Shown one piece after another: positions 1 through 9,131 of a stretch of DNA of 64,000 nucleotides (the stretch's first letter is position 1; the number at the start of each line of letters is the position of its first letter). The notes beneath the pieces are model-generated. The model was not told where the DNA came from. It saw nothing but the letters and a program-made list of their open reading frames with translations, and did no database searches. Position numbers and translations under genes: made by a program. The DNA comes from Paenibacillus polysaccharolyticus (GTDB lineage Bacteria > Bacillota > Bacilli > Paenibacillales > Paenibacillaceae): assembly GCF_900102085.1 (NCBI RefSeq), contig NZ_FMVM01000011.1:1-64000 (forward strand). The letters run 5' to 3'.

Positions 1-464
1 CCTCCTCGGCAGGGAATGTAGGTGATATCGGTGACCCATGCGGTGTTCGGTTTGGACGTTTGAAATTGCTGGTTCAGCGTATTTGGTGCAATGGGATGAT
101 GATGGTTAGAATCCGTCGTCTGGACACGATACCGAGGACTGTGCACGGAACGAAGATTCATTTGACGCATGTATATACTGACGGTACGGGAAGAGATTTT
201 GTATCCTTCCAGATGGAGCGCATACGTAATTTTCGGACTTCCACACCGCTTCTGGTGGTCGTAGAAATGAAACCGAATACGCTTCATGATTTCAGTTCTC
301 CGGCGCTGTTGCTTACTGGTTAGATCCATCCGCCACTTGTAATATCCGCTCCGTGACACGTGTAACAGAGTGCACATCTTCTCCAAAGAAAACAGGGAGC
401 GATGGTCTTCCACAAACTGAAATCTTAATTCTTTGGTTTGCTGAAGATGTGCACTGCTTTTTTT
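1..464 (-). CDS. IS3-family transposase OrfB (DDE domain), partial
   Basis: This frame is read only after a -1 shift from OrfA and has no convincing start of its own. The translation runs through FVEDHRSLFSLEKMC, then an HTH-like SRSGYYKW, then CGSPKITYAL (the usual YGSPKI block of IS3 OrfB), and reaches WVTDITYIP, the segment with the first catalytic aspartate. The remaining D and E of the DDE triad lie before position 1. No stop interrupts the visible part. Function: cut-and-paste/copy-out transposition as the OrfAB fusion. Confidence 0.8.
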
Positions 465-742
465 ACAATAGCCAGTTCCTCTTGTGTGTCCGCAAGCGTA
501 TGCTCTTTCTCTTGAAGTAACCGGCGCATTTCTTTAAGCTCTGCTTCCAGTTCTTTCACTCGATCTACACTAGCTACGGGCTCATGTTTAAGTTCACGAT
601 ACTTGCCCATCCACTGGTGTAATGTACTTTTTGGAATGTTGAGTTCTTCTGCCAAGTCTCCGAGTGTCTTGGTCTGTTCTTGAATAAATTTTACCGTTTG
701 TTTCTTGAATTCTTCATTGTATCGTTGCCGTTGTTCTCCCAT
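425..742 (-). CDS. IS3-family transposase OrfA
   Basis: A 105-residue protein. It begins MGEQRQRYNEEFKKQTVKF and carries an HTH (LAEELNIPKSTLHQW), followed by a coiled coil rich in Glu/Lys/Leu (about residues 60-95). This is the normal architecture for IS3 OrfA, which binds the element's ends and dimerises. Its last codons overlap OrfB in the -1 frame through a run of seven A residues. The length is normal and the frame is intact. It is preceded by GGAGGTGTGTCCAT, a good ribosome binding site. Confidence 0.88.
   Translation of the reverse strand: MGEQRQRYNEEFKKQTVKFIQEQTKTLGDLAEELNIPKSTLHQWMGKYRELKHEPVASVDRVKELEAELKEMRRLLQEKEHTLADTQEELAIVKKAVHIFSKPKN
458..464 (-). promoter_or_regulatory. A7G slippery site for -1 frameshifting in IS3 element
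   Basis: On the minus strand the OrfA frame reads GTA AAA AAA GCA, a seven-A run followed by G. Slipping one base back joins OrfA to the OrfB frame (KKSSAHLQQTKELRFQF). This is the classical IS3 signal that makes the OrfAB transposase. Confidence 0.75.
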
Positions 743-810
743 ATGGACACACCTCCGTTAGCCTTATTATCCTTCTGTCCGTTAGCGGGTGTCCACTTTT
801 TATTCTAGCT

Positions 811-881
811 CCATCTGTGATCGTTAGATTTCCAAAAGCGCTGAAATGTGCTAAATAGCGTCATCTGTGATCGTTAGAAAT
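811..881 (+). repeat. Pair of GATCGTTAG repeats, 50 bp apart
   Basis: The motif CATCTGTGATCGTTAGA occurs at about 812-828 and again exactly 50 bases later at 862-878, between the IS end and the glycosyltransferase gene. The same core with the same 50-base spacing recurs four times at 11140-11336. This is an interspersed intergenic repeat, not coding. Confidence 0.7.
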
Positions 882-951
882 TTTAGATTTTTACAAGTTG
901 CTTAATCTCTTTTGTGAATCAGTACGCGTGAGGCAGGAAGGGGCTCAAAAC

Positions 952-2058
952 GTGGTCACTATCAGTTTGTGTATGATTGTGAAGAACGAAGAACGCACAC
1001 TGGCAAGGTGTCTTGAATCGGTGGCTGACCTTATGGATGAGATTATCATTCTGGATACGGGGTCGTCGGATCGCACGATGGACATCGCTGCAAAGTATAC
1101 CGACCGTGTCTATACGTATACATGGAATGAAGACTTTGCCGCAGCACGGAATGAGTCATTCGTTCGGGCTACGCAGGAGTATATCCTGTGGCTCGATGCG
1201 GATGATGTGCTGTTGCCCGATGAACGGGCAAAGCTTGCGATGTTGAAGGAGCAGCTGCCGTCTGGAGGTAAGACGGCGGGTGTGATTATGGGCTATACGC
1301 TGGCCGAGGGGCCGGAGGGAAGCCCGCTGGTGGCGGACCGCCGGCTTCGCATGGTCAAGCGGGATGCCGGTTGCCGCTGGCATGGCCGGCTGCACGAGCA
1401 GCTGCGCTTCCCGCAAGGCGAGGTCATTACGGCAGATATTGCCGTCACTCATCGCCGCGAGGCGGGCAATCATTCGGCGCGAAACGTGCGCATTCTGCGC
1501 AAATGGATCGCCGAAGAGGGCATAGCCCAAGGACGCCTGCTGTTCTACTATGCAGGCGAATGTTATGACCGCCAGCGCTACGCAGCGGCGGCACGCGGTT
1601 ACGCGAAGCTGCTGGAGCAGCCCAGCGGTTACCGCGAAGATCGGCTCATTGCCTGCGCAAGGCTAGCGGAATGTTATGAGCGGCTTGGCGAGCCGGGCCG
1701 TAAGCTGGGCGCATTGCTGCAGTCGTTCCAGTACGACTTGCCGCATGCCGATTTCTGCTGCGCCATTGCCGCCTGCTTCCATGAGCGGCAAGAGATCGTC
1801 ACCGCCATTTATTGGTATATGCAGGCGGTGGATGTAAGCAGCCGTGATCCGGGTCTGCGACCTGTACCGGCTGCCTGCCGAACGTGGCTGCCGCATGCTC
1901 GGTTATCGCTCTGTTATGCCCATCTGGGTAACTGGGAGCAGGCGTTGTTGCATAACACGAAAGCTCGGAAGTATCTGCCGGATGATCCAGGTCTGATCGG
2001 AAATAGAGAGAAGCTCGAAGCCGTGATTCGCAAACAGAGGAAAGAGAGAGAAGGATAG
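952..2058 (+). CDS. Glycosyltransferase family 2 with TPR-like C-terminal region
   Basis: Start chosen at GTG 952, nine bases after AGGAAGGGG, which gives about 368 residues beginning VTISLCMIVKNEE. The N-terminal GT-A fold has the opening SLCMIVKNEERTLARCLESV, the DTGSSDRT motif and the metal-binding DADD (ILWLDADDVL). The C-terminal half is helical with TPR-like repeats (LLFYYAGECYDRQRYAAAARGYAKLL and similar). Such proteins transfer a sugar from a nucleotide-sugar to a protein or glycan in the cytoplasm. The acceptor is unknown here. It stands alone and is followed by a strong terminator. Confidence 0.85.
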   Translation: MVTISLCMIVKNEERTLARCLESVADLMDEIIILDTGSSDRTMDIAAKYTDRVYTYTWNEDFAAARNESFVRATQEYILWLDADDVLLPDERAKLAMLKEQLPSGGKTAGVIMGYTLAEGPEGSPLVADRRLRMVKRDAGCRWHGRLHEQLRFPQGEVITADIAVTHRREAGNHSARNVRILRKWIAEEGIAQGRLLFYYAGECYDRQRYAAAARGYAKLLEQPSGYREDRLIACARLAECYERLGEPGRKLGALLQSFQYDLPHADFCCAIAACFHERQEIVTAIYWYMQAVDVSSRDPGLRPVPAACRTWLPHARLSLCYAHLGNWEQALLHNTKARKYLPDDPGLIGNREKLEAVIRKQRKEREG

Positions 2059-2221
2059 CGCCCGTAAGAATCAAGATTGAAAGAGAAGGTGAAAAAGAGA
2101 GAATTAAGGTTGTGACATTAAATTCTCTGTTAAGTGAGGCATTTCCAAAGCAACTCCAAAGCAACTCAAAGAGCACTTCTGGTTGTACAGCGGTATTTTT
2201 CTTACGAAGACCGACAATACA

Positions 2222-2267
2222 AAGAAGCCCGTTAAACCGAGAAAAGCGGTTAACGGGCTTCTTTGCT
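2222..2267. terminator. Bidirectional rho-independent terminator
   Basis: AAGAAGCCCGTTAA (2222-2235) and TTAACGGGCTTCTT (2250-2263) form a perfect 14-bp stem with an extra inner CCG/CGG. It lies between the convergent ends of the glycosyltransferase gene and the minus-strand DUF5412-like gene, so it can serve both. The stretch 2059-2221 before it holds no gene I can support. Confidence 0.85.
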
Positions 2268-2791
2268 CAAGTTTCAGGTTCCAAACATCTTACATACTGG
2301 TCCTTTGTACGCAAGCTGCTGCAAGCCCAGCCCCATCCATCATAAATTTCTTCATCTATATTCAAGGTAACCGTCTCGTTACTATACTCGCTCCAGTTTT
2401 CAATGCGAAGGGTATTGTCACTCTCCCATTCGAGGTGATTTCCGCCATGAAACTCTGCGCGATAGATGCTTTTGGCATTCGAAGCGCTTGTATCCGCTGT
2501 TTTCCGTACGTCTACCCAGATCGTCACCCCGCCTGCTGAGCCGCCGTAAGGAACACCGTATAGTTCCGCAGTGTATTCCCCATTTGGGGATGACATGGAC
2601 GAGCTCAGATCGCCCTCGCCCGAACGATCGAATGTGGAGAGGTAGGGACGAAGCGTGAAGAAAAGCGTTAACGCCACGATGGGCAACATAAACAAGGCGA
2701 TGAATATTGAAGTGTTTGGATGCCTGAGAACCCAAGATTGGTGTGCGTTTATCGGAGATGAATCCGGGCGAGGAGTTCTATCTTTTGTCAT
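2267..2791 (-). CDS. DUF5412-like membrane-anchored protein
   Basis: About 174 residues if the start is the third codon of the longest frame (ATG at 2791). That start lies nine bases from AAGGAAGG, while the first ATG at 2797 is only three bases from it. One transmembrane helix (TSIFIALFMLPIVALTLFFTL) is followed by an extracytoplasmic part containing SPNGEYTAELYGVPYGGSAGG and TIWVDV, which resembles the DUF5412 family. The function of that family is unknown. It sits 16 bases after the AraC-type regulator on the same strand and is probably co-transcribed with it. Confidence 0.6.
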   Translation of the reverse strand: MTKDRTPRPDSSPINAHQSWVLRHPNTSIFIALFMLPIVALTLFFTLRPYLSTFDRSGEGDLSSSMSSPNGEYTAELYGVPYGGSAGGVTIWVDVRKTADTSASNAKSIYRAEFHGGNHLEWESDNTLRIENWSEYSNETVTLNIDEEIYDGWGWACSSLRTKDQYVRCLEPET

Positions 2792-2807
2792 AATCATGCA
2801 CCTTCCT

Positions 2808-3701
2808 TTAGAGCGTGATCTGTTTGGCAGGGATATAAATATCCAGTTCTCCGTAATGCTCCTGGGCGAGGCTGCCGTCTATTCTTTCAAAATAATAAGC
2901 ATCACTTTTGCTGTATCCGGAATGACTTTGCCAGTATTCATCGATAAATGTCCAGACACTATCCAGATGATCGATATTAATCAGGCTTGGATGGAAATCA
3001 CAGATAAACTTGAAAACGGCATACTGATTGGCAGGCACTTCGATGCCGTTCAGTTCTTCCGGGATCTCTTCCAAACTCGTAACTTCAACAGATGGCTGAT
3101 AGGTACTGTAATGTTCTTCAATCTCATTGGTCAATCCAATGTATACGTTATCGTGCAGCACGTTAGGGATCAGATGAAAGAATTTTTCATAAAAAAGGTT
3201 GCCTGCAGAATTGGATTTATAATATTCCTCGTTATCCACATATCGAATCTGAGATTGCTGACCGATAAGCTTCATCGCAGGTTTCCGTACATAAATCGGA
3301 TGAAAAATATATCCATACGGAAGGATCGTAATCATCGACGAAGTCATACGAGCCGTAAACTGTAAATCACCAGCACCCTGTTTGCGATATTGTAGAGGGG
3401 TTATGCCAAAGGCCTGTTTGAAAGCCCGAATGTAAGACTGCTCATGTTCAAAAGAATAATGCCCACTGATATCAATGATTTTCCAGTTCAGATCGACCAG
3501 CTGCTCCAGACTGCGCGCCAATTTTCGAGCACGAATATACTCTCCAGGTAACTGGCCGCTGGCATGCTTAAACATACGATGCAGATGGAACTTGGAGATA
3601 TGGGTTATCGATGCAAGATGATCGAGTGTCAGCTTCTCATGAATATGGTCTTCTATGTAATCAAACAACGTATCCAATGTCTGTAGTAGATCTGGTTGCA
3701 T
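2808..3701 (-). CDS. AraC-family regulator with GyrI-like effector domain
   Basis: Start set at ATG 3701 (MQPDLLQTLDTL), seven bases after AAGGAG. An upstream in-frame ATG at 3743 lacks such a site. Residues about 10-105 form the double HTH (LDHLASITHISKFHLHRMFKHASGQLPGEYI and IDISGHYSFEHEQSYIRAFKQAFGITPLQYR, shortened here to their landmarks). Residues about 130-297 resemble the GyrI/effector-binding domain seen in Rob/SoxS-type multidrug regulators, ending in DIYIPAK. It is divergent from a two-gene ABC exporter, so control of that exporter in response to a small hydrophobic ligand is a reasonable inference. Confidence 0.82.
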   Translation of the reverse strand: MQPDLLQTLDTLFDYIEDHIHEKLTLDHLASITHISKFHLHRMFKHASGQLPGEYIRARKLARSLEQLVDLNWKIIDISGHYSFEHEQSYIRAFKQAFGITPLQYRKQGAGDLQFTARMTSSMITILPYGYIFHPIYVRKPAMKLIGQQSQIRYVDNEEYYKSNSAGNLFYEKFFHLIPNVLHDNVYIGLTNEIEEHYSTYQPSVEVTSLEEIPEELNGIEVPANQYAVFKFICDFHPSLINIDHLDSVWTFIDEYWQSHSGYSKSDAYYFERIDGSLAQEHYGELDIYIPAKQITL

Positions 3702-3822
3702 ATAGAAACTCCTTATTTCGTCCTGATTTATAGGGGATAGCAAGAAATGTTCATTTTTTCCTTATCACTGATGATATCATAACCAGATACTTAATTTGAT
3801 GACAAGATTGGAGTAATTACAC
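3702..3822. promoter_or_regulatory. Divergent promoter region between AraC regulator and ABC exporter
   Basis: The 121-base gap must hold promoters for both directions. It contains the perfect palindrome ATGATATCAT at 3771-3780, a possible operator half-site arrangement for the adjacent regulator. No textbook -35/-10 pair is clear enough to call. Confidence 0.4.
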
Positions 3823-5685
3823 ATGTTAGCCGACCAAACCATAACAGACAAAAGAACATATAAGCCCGCCCAAATACTACTACGGTTATGGACATTAACT
3901 GGAAAATATCGCATGTTTATCATCCCACTGCTCATTGCAGCTTTGGCCGCCTCACTGGTAGAAGTAGGGTATCTGGAATCCATTCGCAGATTGGTCAAAG
4001 GAGCAGCGGAATCACAGTTTTCTCTTATTTATTCAGGGTTGATCATCGGCGTTTTTATTGTCGTGCTGCGTGCCATTGTAAGCCTATTCACAACATGGTT
4101 GGAGACGATATATCAACAGAAAACACAGGTGTTTGTACAGTCCAGGCTGCTACATTCCCTTGCACGAACAGACACACAAGAACTGGCAAAGTATCATACG
4201 GGGGATCTCACATCCAGAGTATGGACTTCAGCTACGGAGGCTCAGAAAGGCATCAATCAGCACGGGATTGAGCTTACGAAAAATATCATACAATTGGTTT
4301 TGGCTTTTGCCTATTTCAGTTGGGTGAGCTTGCCGCTCACTATGGCCATTATTGCGTTCACGCTCATTTATCCGTTGGTAACAGCAGGGCTTGGACGAAA
4401 ACTGCAGCGAGAACATGACCGATTGAATGCAAGTGCAGCGGCGAGGGATGAATTGCTGACAGATATCATTCAAGCCCCGGTGGAAATCCGCAGTTACGGA
4501 CTTTCGGGTTATATGCAGCGGCAGTTTAGCGGACGAATGAATCAGGTATTTAAGCGTACGATGTCTGTTTCGGTATTACAGCGTTTGACGGAGGCTGCTG
4601 GGCGGGTCTCCACTTACGGGGGCATGATCCTGATCTTGTATCTCGGTGGATTACAAGTTCTGCATGGACATATGGATGTGGGCGGATTGGCGGCTTTCCT
4701 CGTCGCAAGTAGTCAGTTGACACGACCGATCGAAGCACTGTCAGGACTATGGAGTCAGATCATTGGATCGGCGTCTCAGGCTGCTCGTATTTTTGAAATA
4801 TTGGATTTGGAAAAAAAGAAACCGGCTGCCGTTCAGCCGCAGCACAAGTTTATGACCGAAGGTGTTCATGTAGACCGGATTTTCTACAGATATTCAGAGC
4901 AAGAAGAAGTGTTATCGAACATTTCTTTTACAGCTGCCAAAGGCAAACTTACGGTAATTACAGGCCCTAGCGGATGCGGAAAAACGACTTTACTGAACGT
5001 GATAGCTGGTTTAAATGCGCCTGCGAGCGGTTCAATCCAGATGAATAATCCAAATGATTCAAATCACTCAAATAATTCAGCAATTGCCTATAAGGACTCT
5101 GTGGGATTGGCGGCCCTTAAATACCCTGATCAGGATATAGAAAGGGATATAAAACACGTTTATGTTCCACAACAAGCCTTCATTTTCTCAGGAACCGTAG
5201 AGGAGAATATTAGATTTGGCGCAGAAGGGTTGTCTGCTGAAGAGGTGCAGCTTGCTGCCCGTATGACTCATGCACATGATGCCATTATGAACCAGACGGA
5301 AGGTTACAAGACAGAACTTCAGCCTCAAGGTGGACACATGTCTGGCGGTGAACTTCAACGAATTAGCCTCGCTAGGGCGTTGTTAAGAAAACCGGAGATT
5401 TTATTGCTTGATGAACCTACATCTTCACAAGATCCGTGGCATGAGCAACAGTTGAACGAACTATTCACTGTGTTAGCTGGGGAGTATGATACAACGATCA
5501 TCGCAGTCAGTCATCGGTTATCTTTGATTGAGCGTTCAGATCAGGTGATCTACATGCAGGATGGAGAAGTTGTTGACATCGGTACTCACCGTGAACTGTT
5601 GAATCGTGAGAATGGTTACCTTGCTTACCTTGCGGAGCAGGGTGCCGAAGAACGAATATACGGAGAAGTGCCGGAACAGTTGTAA
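3823..5685 (+). CDS. ABC exporter half-transporter, TMD-NBD (first of pair)
   Basis: A 620-residue half transporter. Residues 1-310 hold six predicted membrane helices (type-1 exporter fold). The nucleotide-binding domain follows with Walker A GPSGCGKTT (about 380), signature MSGGELQR (about 506), Walker B LLLDEPTSSQDP and H-loop SHRLS. The D-loop is SSQDP instead of SSLDS, hinting at an asymmetric ATP site as in heterodimeric exporters. About 35 polar Asn/Ser-rich residues (PNDSNHSNNS...) are inserted between Walker A and the Q-loop (VPQQAF). Probably pairs with the next ABC gene to export a drug, peptide or lipid. Confidence 0.86.
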   Translation: MLADQTITDKRTYKPAQILLRLWTLTGKYRMFIIPLLIAALAASLVEVGYLESIRRLVKGAAESQFSLIYSGLIIGVFIVVLRAIVSLFTTWLETIYQQKTQVFVQSRLLHSLARTDTQELAKYHTGDLTSRVWTSATEAQKGINQHGIELTKNIIQLVLAFAYFSWVSLPLTMAIIAFTLIYPLVTAGLGRKLQREHDRLNASAAARDELLTDIIQAPVEIRSYGLSGYMQRQFSGRMNQVFKRTMSVSVLQRLTEAAGRVSTYGGMILILYLGGLQVLHGHMDVGGLAAFLVASSQLTRPIEALSGLWSQIIGSASQAARIFEILDLEKKKPAAVQPQHKFMTEGVHVDRIFYRYSEQEEVLSNISFTAAKGKLTVITGPSGCGKTTLLNVIAGLNAPASGSIQMNNPNDSNHSNNSAIAYKDSVGLAALKYPDQDIERDIKHVYVPQQAFIFSGTVEENIRFGAEGLSAEEVQLAARMTHAHDAIMNQTEGYKTELQPQGGHMSGGELQRISLARALLRKPEILLLDEPTSSQDPWHEQQLNELFTVLAGEYDTTIIAVSHRLSLIERSDQVIYMQDGEVVDIGTHRELLNRENGYLAYLAEQGAEERIYGEVPEQL

Positions 5686-5987
5686 ACAGATCGAAAGAGT
5701 AAACGGATCGAAAGAGTAGCCAGATCGATATAGTTAAGACGTCTGAATAAATAACAGGGCAAAAAAGCTGAAGTACTCTTAAAAGTAAATGTGAAGAATT
5801 AGATTGAGATAGCCCGCGAAGGTAAAGGTAGAAGTATAAGTGGAACTGGGGGAACAGCATGTCATATGAATATGAAGAGCAGAAAGGGAATGAAGCGTGT
5901 CCACAAAAGAGATGCACATGAAGCATGAAGCAGCAGTGTCGATGGAAAATGAACATGAGTGCATAGAGGTGGAGGGCAAGAGCACAG
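5686..5987. other. Purine-rich spacer between the two ABC exporter genes
   Basis: 302 bases without a supportable gene. The plus strand is strongly purine-rich with repeated GATCGAAAGAGTA units (5690-5728) and then GAA/GAT-rich text that continues seamlessly into the unusually charged N-terminus of the next gene. A short frame from ATG 5860 is not in phase with the transporter. No terminator hairpin is visible, so read-through from the first ABC gene is likely. Confidence 0.5.
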
Positions 5988-7895
5988 ATGGAAGAGCACT
6001 ATAAGAACAATGATGTTGGGGGAAATAAGCATATAGATGGAGAGGAATATAAGCGTGCAGAGGGAAAGGAACATAAGCGCATAAATGAAGAGGGACATCA
6101 TAGCAGTGATGGAGATCAGGATGTGAATAAGGCCAAGGAAACAGCATCTCTGAGCAAGGTTTGGCCGATTATTGTGCGCTTTATGAAGCCCTATAGATGG
6201 GCGGTAATCATTATGTTTCTTTTCATTGCGGCGGACGCGGTGTTCGATTGGGGCCTTGCCTTTGTGCAGGGATTTTTCGTTGATGCAATCCATGATGGCG
6301 GACAGGAGAAACTGAATGCTACGGCGATAACCTTTTTCGCAGTGTTGATCGGGTTTATCGTACTACTGGCGATGCATCGCTATGTGCTAGTACGGCTCAA
6401 AGAATCCATGCATAGGGATATGTCAATGAACCTGCTCCAGCTTTTCAACCAGATGCCTTATCCGTGGGCGCGTAGACAGAAATCCGGGGATGTGATGCTA
6501 CGAATCAAGGAAGATACGAAACATGGTGCGGAAGTGATCGAGGCCATAGCAGAAGGAGTGACGGTCGTTTTTATTATCGTGCTCTCGCTGGGGTACTTGT
6601 ATCGAGCAGATGCATGGGTTGCAGTTATTGCTTTGGTCAGTGCATCTGCGATTTGGTTTACGGCCAGAGTATATGACCAACGCATTGTGCGCTTGTCGGA
6701 TGAAGTGGAGTCTATGGAGGGTGAGTCACAGCAGCAGATTCAGCAATACATGGAAGGTGTTCCTGTGATCCAGGCATATAACGCTTCGCCATGGTTTCTC
6801 ACACGCTTGCGCATGCAGCAACAATCACTTAACCGAGTACAGGCGAAGCTGCAGATGACCTTAAGCATATCCGATAATGTGGCGATGGCCGTATTTGGTC
6901 TGGCTCAACTAGCAGCGTTATTTCTAATTGCTTTAGCTGCAGCGAGAGGAGTATTGTCTCCAGGAATGGTAGTGGCAAGTAGCTTGCTGTTTGAACTTGT
7001 GGTCTGGCCTGTACTAGGCTTGTCCAGTCAGTGGAGCCAAATGCAGTCGAGTATAGGCGCATTTGGTCGCATCTCCACATGGCTGAATCTAGCGCAGCGA
7101 GCGGAACAAAATGAAGTAAAAGAATACAATTCAGGGCACAGAGGACTTCCGCAAAATGAACAGCCTATCCTGACACTGGATCAGGTCACTGTGGCGGATG
7201 AAAGCAGCGGTCGAACTATCCTGGATCGGATTACGCTCAGATTGGTACCCGGTGAACTGGTGGCTGTAGTGGGCAACAGCGGAGCCGGGAAGTCTACACT
7301 ATGCCAAGTGTGTGCGGGGCTGATCAAGCCGACTTTTGGACGTGTGATGCTGGGGAAAGAGGATGTAGAGCAGATTATGGCTCGGGATCAGCAATCCCGG
7401 CTAACGTATATGCCGCAGTCACCGGCTTTTTTTACAGGCACGATCGAAGAGAATATACGTCTTGGCAGGGACGCTACATTGAATGAAGTAAAACTCTCAG
7501 CGGGACAGGCTGGTCTACATGAATTTATTGAGGCCCAGGAAGGCCAGTATGATGCGATCCTGCAAGAAAAAGGAGCGAATCTGTCCGGTGGACAGCGTCA
7601 GCGGCTGTCCCTTGCCCGGCTCATGCTGAGATCCTCGGATGTGTATATTTTGGATGAACCGACATCATCGCTGGATAACCAGACCGAGCAGTTTGTCATG
7701 CAACAACTTCGTCGTTTGGTGCAGGAGAAAACGGGATTGCTGGTGACTCATCGCATGGAGCTCGCTCGTCAATGTTCCCGGATTCTAGTGATGAACCAAG
7801 GACGAATTGCCGAGGATGGCACGCATGAGCAGCTGATGGAGCAAAAAGGGTTATACTATCGCATGAATGTTAGGGATGCAGCATCGGGGGAGTAA
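5988..7895 (+). CDS. ABC exporter half-transporter, TMD-NBD (second of pair)
   Basis: A 635-residue half transporter. Residues 1-50 are an unusual hydrophilic tail packed with Glu, Lys, His, Asn and Gly. The membrane domain starts near VWPIIVRFMKPYRW. The nucleotide-binding domain has Walker A GNSGAGKSTL (about 428), Q-loop MPQSPAFF, canonical signature LSGGQRQRLSLARL (about 530), Walker B VYILDEPTSSLD and H-loop VTHRMEL. Canonical signature here plus a deviating partner fits a heterodimeric multidrug-type exporter. The true start could lie further downstream, because the tail is low complexity and its RBS (GGAGGG) is about 12 bases away. Confidence 0.84.
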   Translation: MEEHYKNNDVGGNKHIDGEEYKRAEGKEHKRINEEGHHSSDGDQDVNKAKETASLSKVWPIIVRFMKPYRWAVIIMFLFIAADAVFDWGLAFVQGFFVDAIHDGGQEKLNATAITFFAVLIGFIVLLAMHRYVLVRLKESMHRDMSMNLLQLFNQMPYPWARRQKSGDVMLRIKEDTKHGAEVIEAIAEGVTVVFIIVLSLGYLYRADAWVAVIALVSASAIWFTARVYDQRIVRLSDEVESMEGESQQQIQQYMEGVPVIQAYNASPWFLTRLRMQQQSLNRVQAKLQMTLSISDNVAMAVFGLAQLAALFLIALAAARGVLSPGMVVASSLLFELVVWPVLGLSSQWSQMQSSIGAFGRISTWLNLAQRAEQNEVKEYNSGHRGLPQNEQPILTLDQVTVADESSGRTILDRITLRLVPGELVAVVGNSGAGKSTLCQVCAGLIKPTFGRVMLGKEDVEQIMARDQQSRLTYMPQSPAFFTGTIEENIRLGRDATLNEVKLSAGQAGLHEFIEAQEGQYDAILQEKGANLSGGQRQRLSLARLMLRSSDVYILDEPTSSLDNQTEQFVMQQLRRLVQEKTGLLVTHRMELARQCSRILVMNQGRIAEDGTHEQLMEQKGLYYRMNVRDAASGE

Positions 7896-7936
7896 GACTG
7901 GAACAAGGAAGTAACTTGCAATACTTAGTTCATTAT

Positions 7937-7965
7937 GCAATTAACTAGATCGGACGTGGTATAAT
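7937..7965 (+). promoter_or_regulatory. Probable promoter of the Rpn-type nuclease gene
   Basis: TATAAT lies at 7960-7965 in the context GTGGTATAATG, about 25 bases before the chosen start codon at 7991. The -35 region is weak (TGCAAT near 7936-7941). The position argues that the ATG at 7964 inside the -10 box is not the translation start. Confidence 0.5.
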
Positions 7966-7990
7966 GTATAGAAACGGAGTTGATGGTCAG

Positions 7991-8833
7991 ATGGCTGATT
8001 TGCTTGATCCACGGAACGATTTTGTTTTCAAGCGTATTTTTGGTAGTGAGGAAAACAAAGATGTGTTGCTTGTATTCTTAAACCGAACGTTTGCGGAATC
8101 AGGTGACCCACCATTGACGGAGATTGTACTTCTCAACCCGTATACAAATAAAGATGCTCCTCTAGACAAACAGTCGATTTTTGATATTTGGGCTAAAACG
8201 GCAGCAGGTAAGCTGATAAACATTGAGATGCAACTGTTTAATAAATACGATATTGAGAAAAGAACCCTGTACTATTGGAGTAAGCGTTACTCTAGCCAGT
8301 TGCAGGAAGGACAGTCCTATAAAGAACTGAAGAAGTGTGTTACGATTAATATTCTAAATTATTCATTTATTTCCAACGATCGATATCATAATATCTTTCA
8401 TCTAAGAGAAGATCACACTGGACTTGAACTGAGTGATGATATAGAAGTACACTTTATGGAACTTTCCAAGCTTGACGCTCAATCAGTCCCTATTGTAGGA
8501 GGGTTAATTAACTGGCTCTTGTTCTTAAAGGGTGCTGACAAATCCAATTGGGAGGTGTTGCAAATGAATGAGCCGACATTGAAAAAAGCGATGGATACAT
8601 TGGAGTTTCTAAGTCAAGATCAGGAGGCGCGTCGTTTGTATGAGGCGCGTCAAAAGTACTTGCATGATGAGGCCTCGATGATTGAATGGGCTACGGAAAA
8701 AGGATTGGCTCAAGGAGAACAAAAAAAAGCTTTGGAGATTGCCCAAAACATGCTTTCACTAGGAATTGACGTTTCGGTCATCGTCAAAGCCAGCGGTTTA
8801 ACAGAGTCCGAGGTCAAAGCGCTTAAAAACTAA
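7991..8833 (+). CDS. Rpn-family recombination-promoting nuclease / PD-(D/E)XK transposase-like protein
   Basis: 280 residues from ATG 7991 (MADLLDPRNDFVFKRIFG). The opening DPRNDFVFKRIFGSEENKDVLLVFLN is typical of the Rpn/PDDEXK_2 family. The nuclease core has FDIWAKTAAGKLINIEMQL (D...ExQ version of PD-(D/E)XK) followed by KRTLYYWSKRYSSQL. The C-terminus is charged and helical. Family members bind or nick DNA and promote RecA-independent recombination. They are common as mobile or defence-associated singletons in Bacillota. The gene appears complete. Its GC is lower than that of recQ next door, which fits transfer. Confidence 0.85.
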   Translation: MADLLDPRNDFVFKRIFGSEENKDVLLVFLNRTFAESGDPPLTEIVLLNPYTNKDAPLDKQSIFDIWAKTAAGKLINIEMQLFNKYDIEKRTLYYWSKRYSSQLQEGQSYKELKKCVTINILNYSFISNDRYHNIFHLREDHTGLELSDDIEVHFMELSKLDAQSVPIVGGLINWLLFLKGADKSNWEVLQMNEPTLKKAMDTLEFLSQDQEARRLYEARQKYLHDEASMIEWATEKGLAQGEQKKALEIAQNMLSLGIDVSVIVKASGLTESEVKALKN

Positions 8834-9131
8834 AGCCGTACGTTACAAAAAAATCGTTTGTTTTAATAACGGAAAGCAGCCGTTTGTCTCCACCCGGGAT
8901 GAACGGTTATTTTATTTGCGTTTGAGAAGGGTCGACCATTTTACATTAAAACGCGGTTGCTCATTCGGGCTGTGCCCGTTAAACTAAAGGGAGCGGCGTT
9001 TTGCTTGACGGACAAGTCATGAGAACGCCATTTTGTTGTCAGAGATGCGGCGTTGATGCCGCGTTTGGATGTCAGAATCGGATAGAACCAAGCTGGTGCA
9101 GGAACACCGGTGACAAGTAAGGAGTCTTTAC
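8834..9131. other. Intergenic spacer before recQ
   Basis: 298 bases with no supportable gene. It carries no clean terminator and no obvious RNA gene. The only feature I can use is AAGGAG at 9119-9124 as the ribosome binding site for recQ. Confidence 0.5.

Larger units (their letters stand above)
1..795 (-). mobile_element. IS3-family insertion sequence, cut by the window start
   Basis: Two overlapping minus-strand reading frames give an IS3-type OrfA (leucine-zipper/HTH) and the first part of OrfB (DDE transposase). The outer end is probably near 790-795, where the minus strand begins TGGACACCCGCTAACGGACA. The other end lies before the window, so neither the full length nor a target-site duplication can be judged. 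The nearest host gene starts about 160 bases away and appears intact. Confidence 0.8.

Noticed and set aside
60..323. Plus-strand frame of 87 codons at the left edge
   Set aside because: It lies opposite the IS3 OrfB coding frame, which shows family motifs (FVEDHR, WVTDITYIP). The plus frame has no RBS or protein-like pattern.
2655..3365. Plus-strand frame of 236 codons
   Set aside because: It is antisense to the AraC/GyrI regulator and the DUF5412-like gene, both supported by motifs and RBS.
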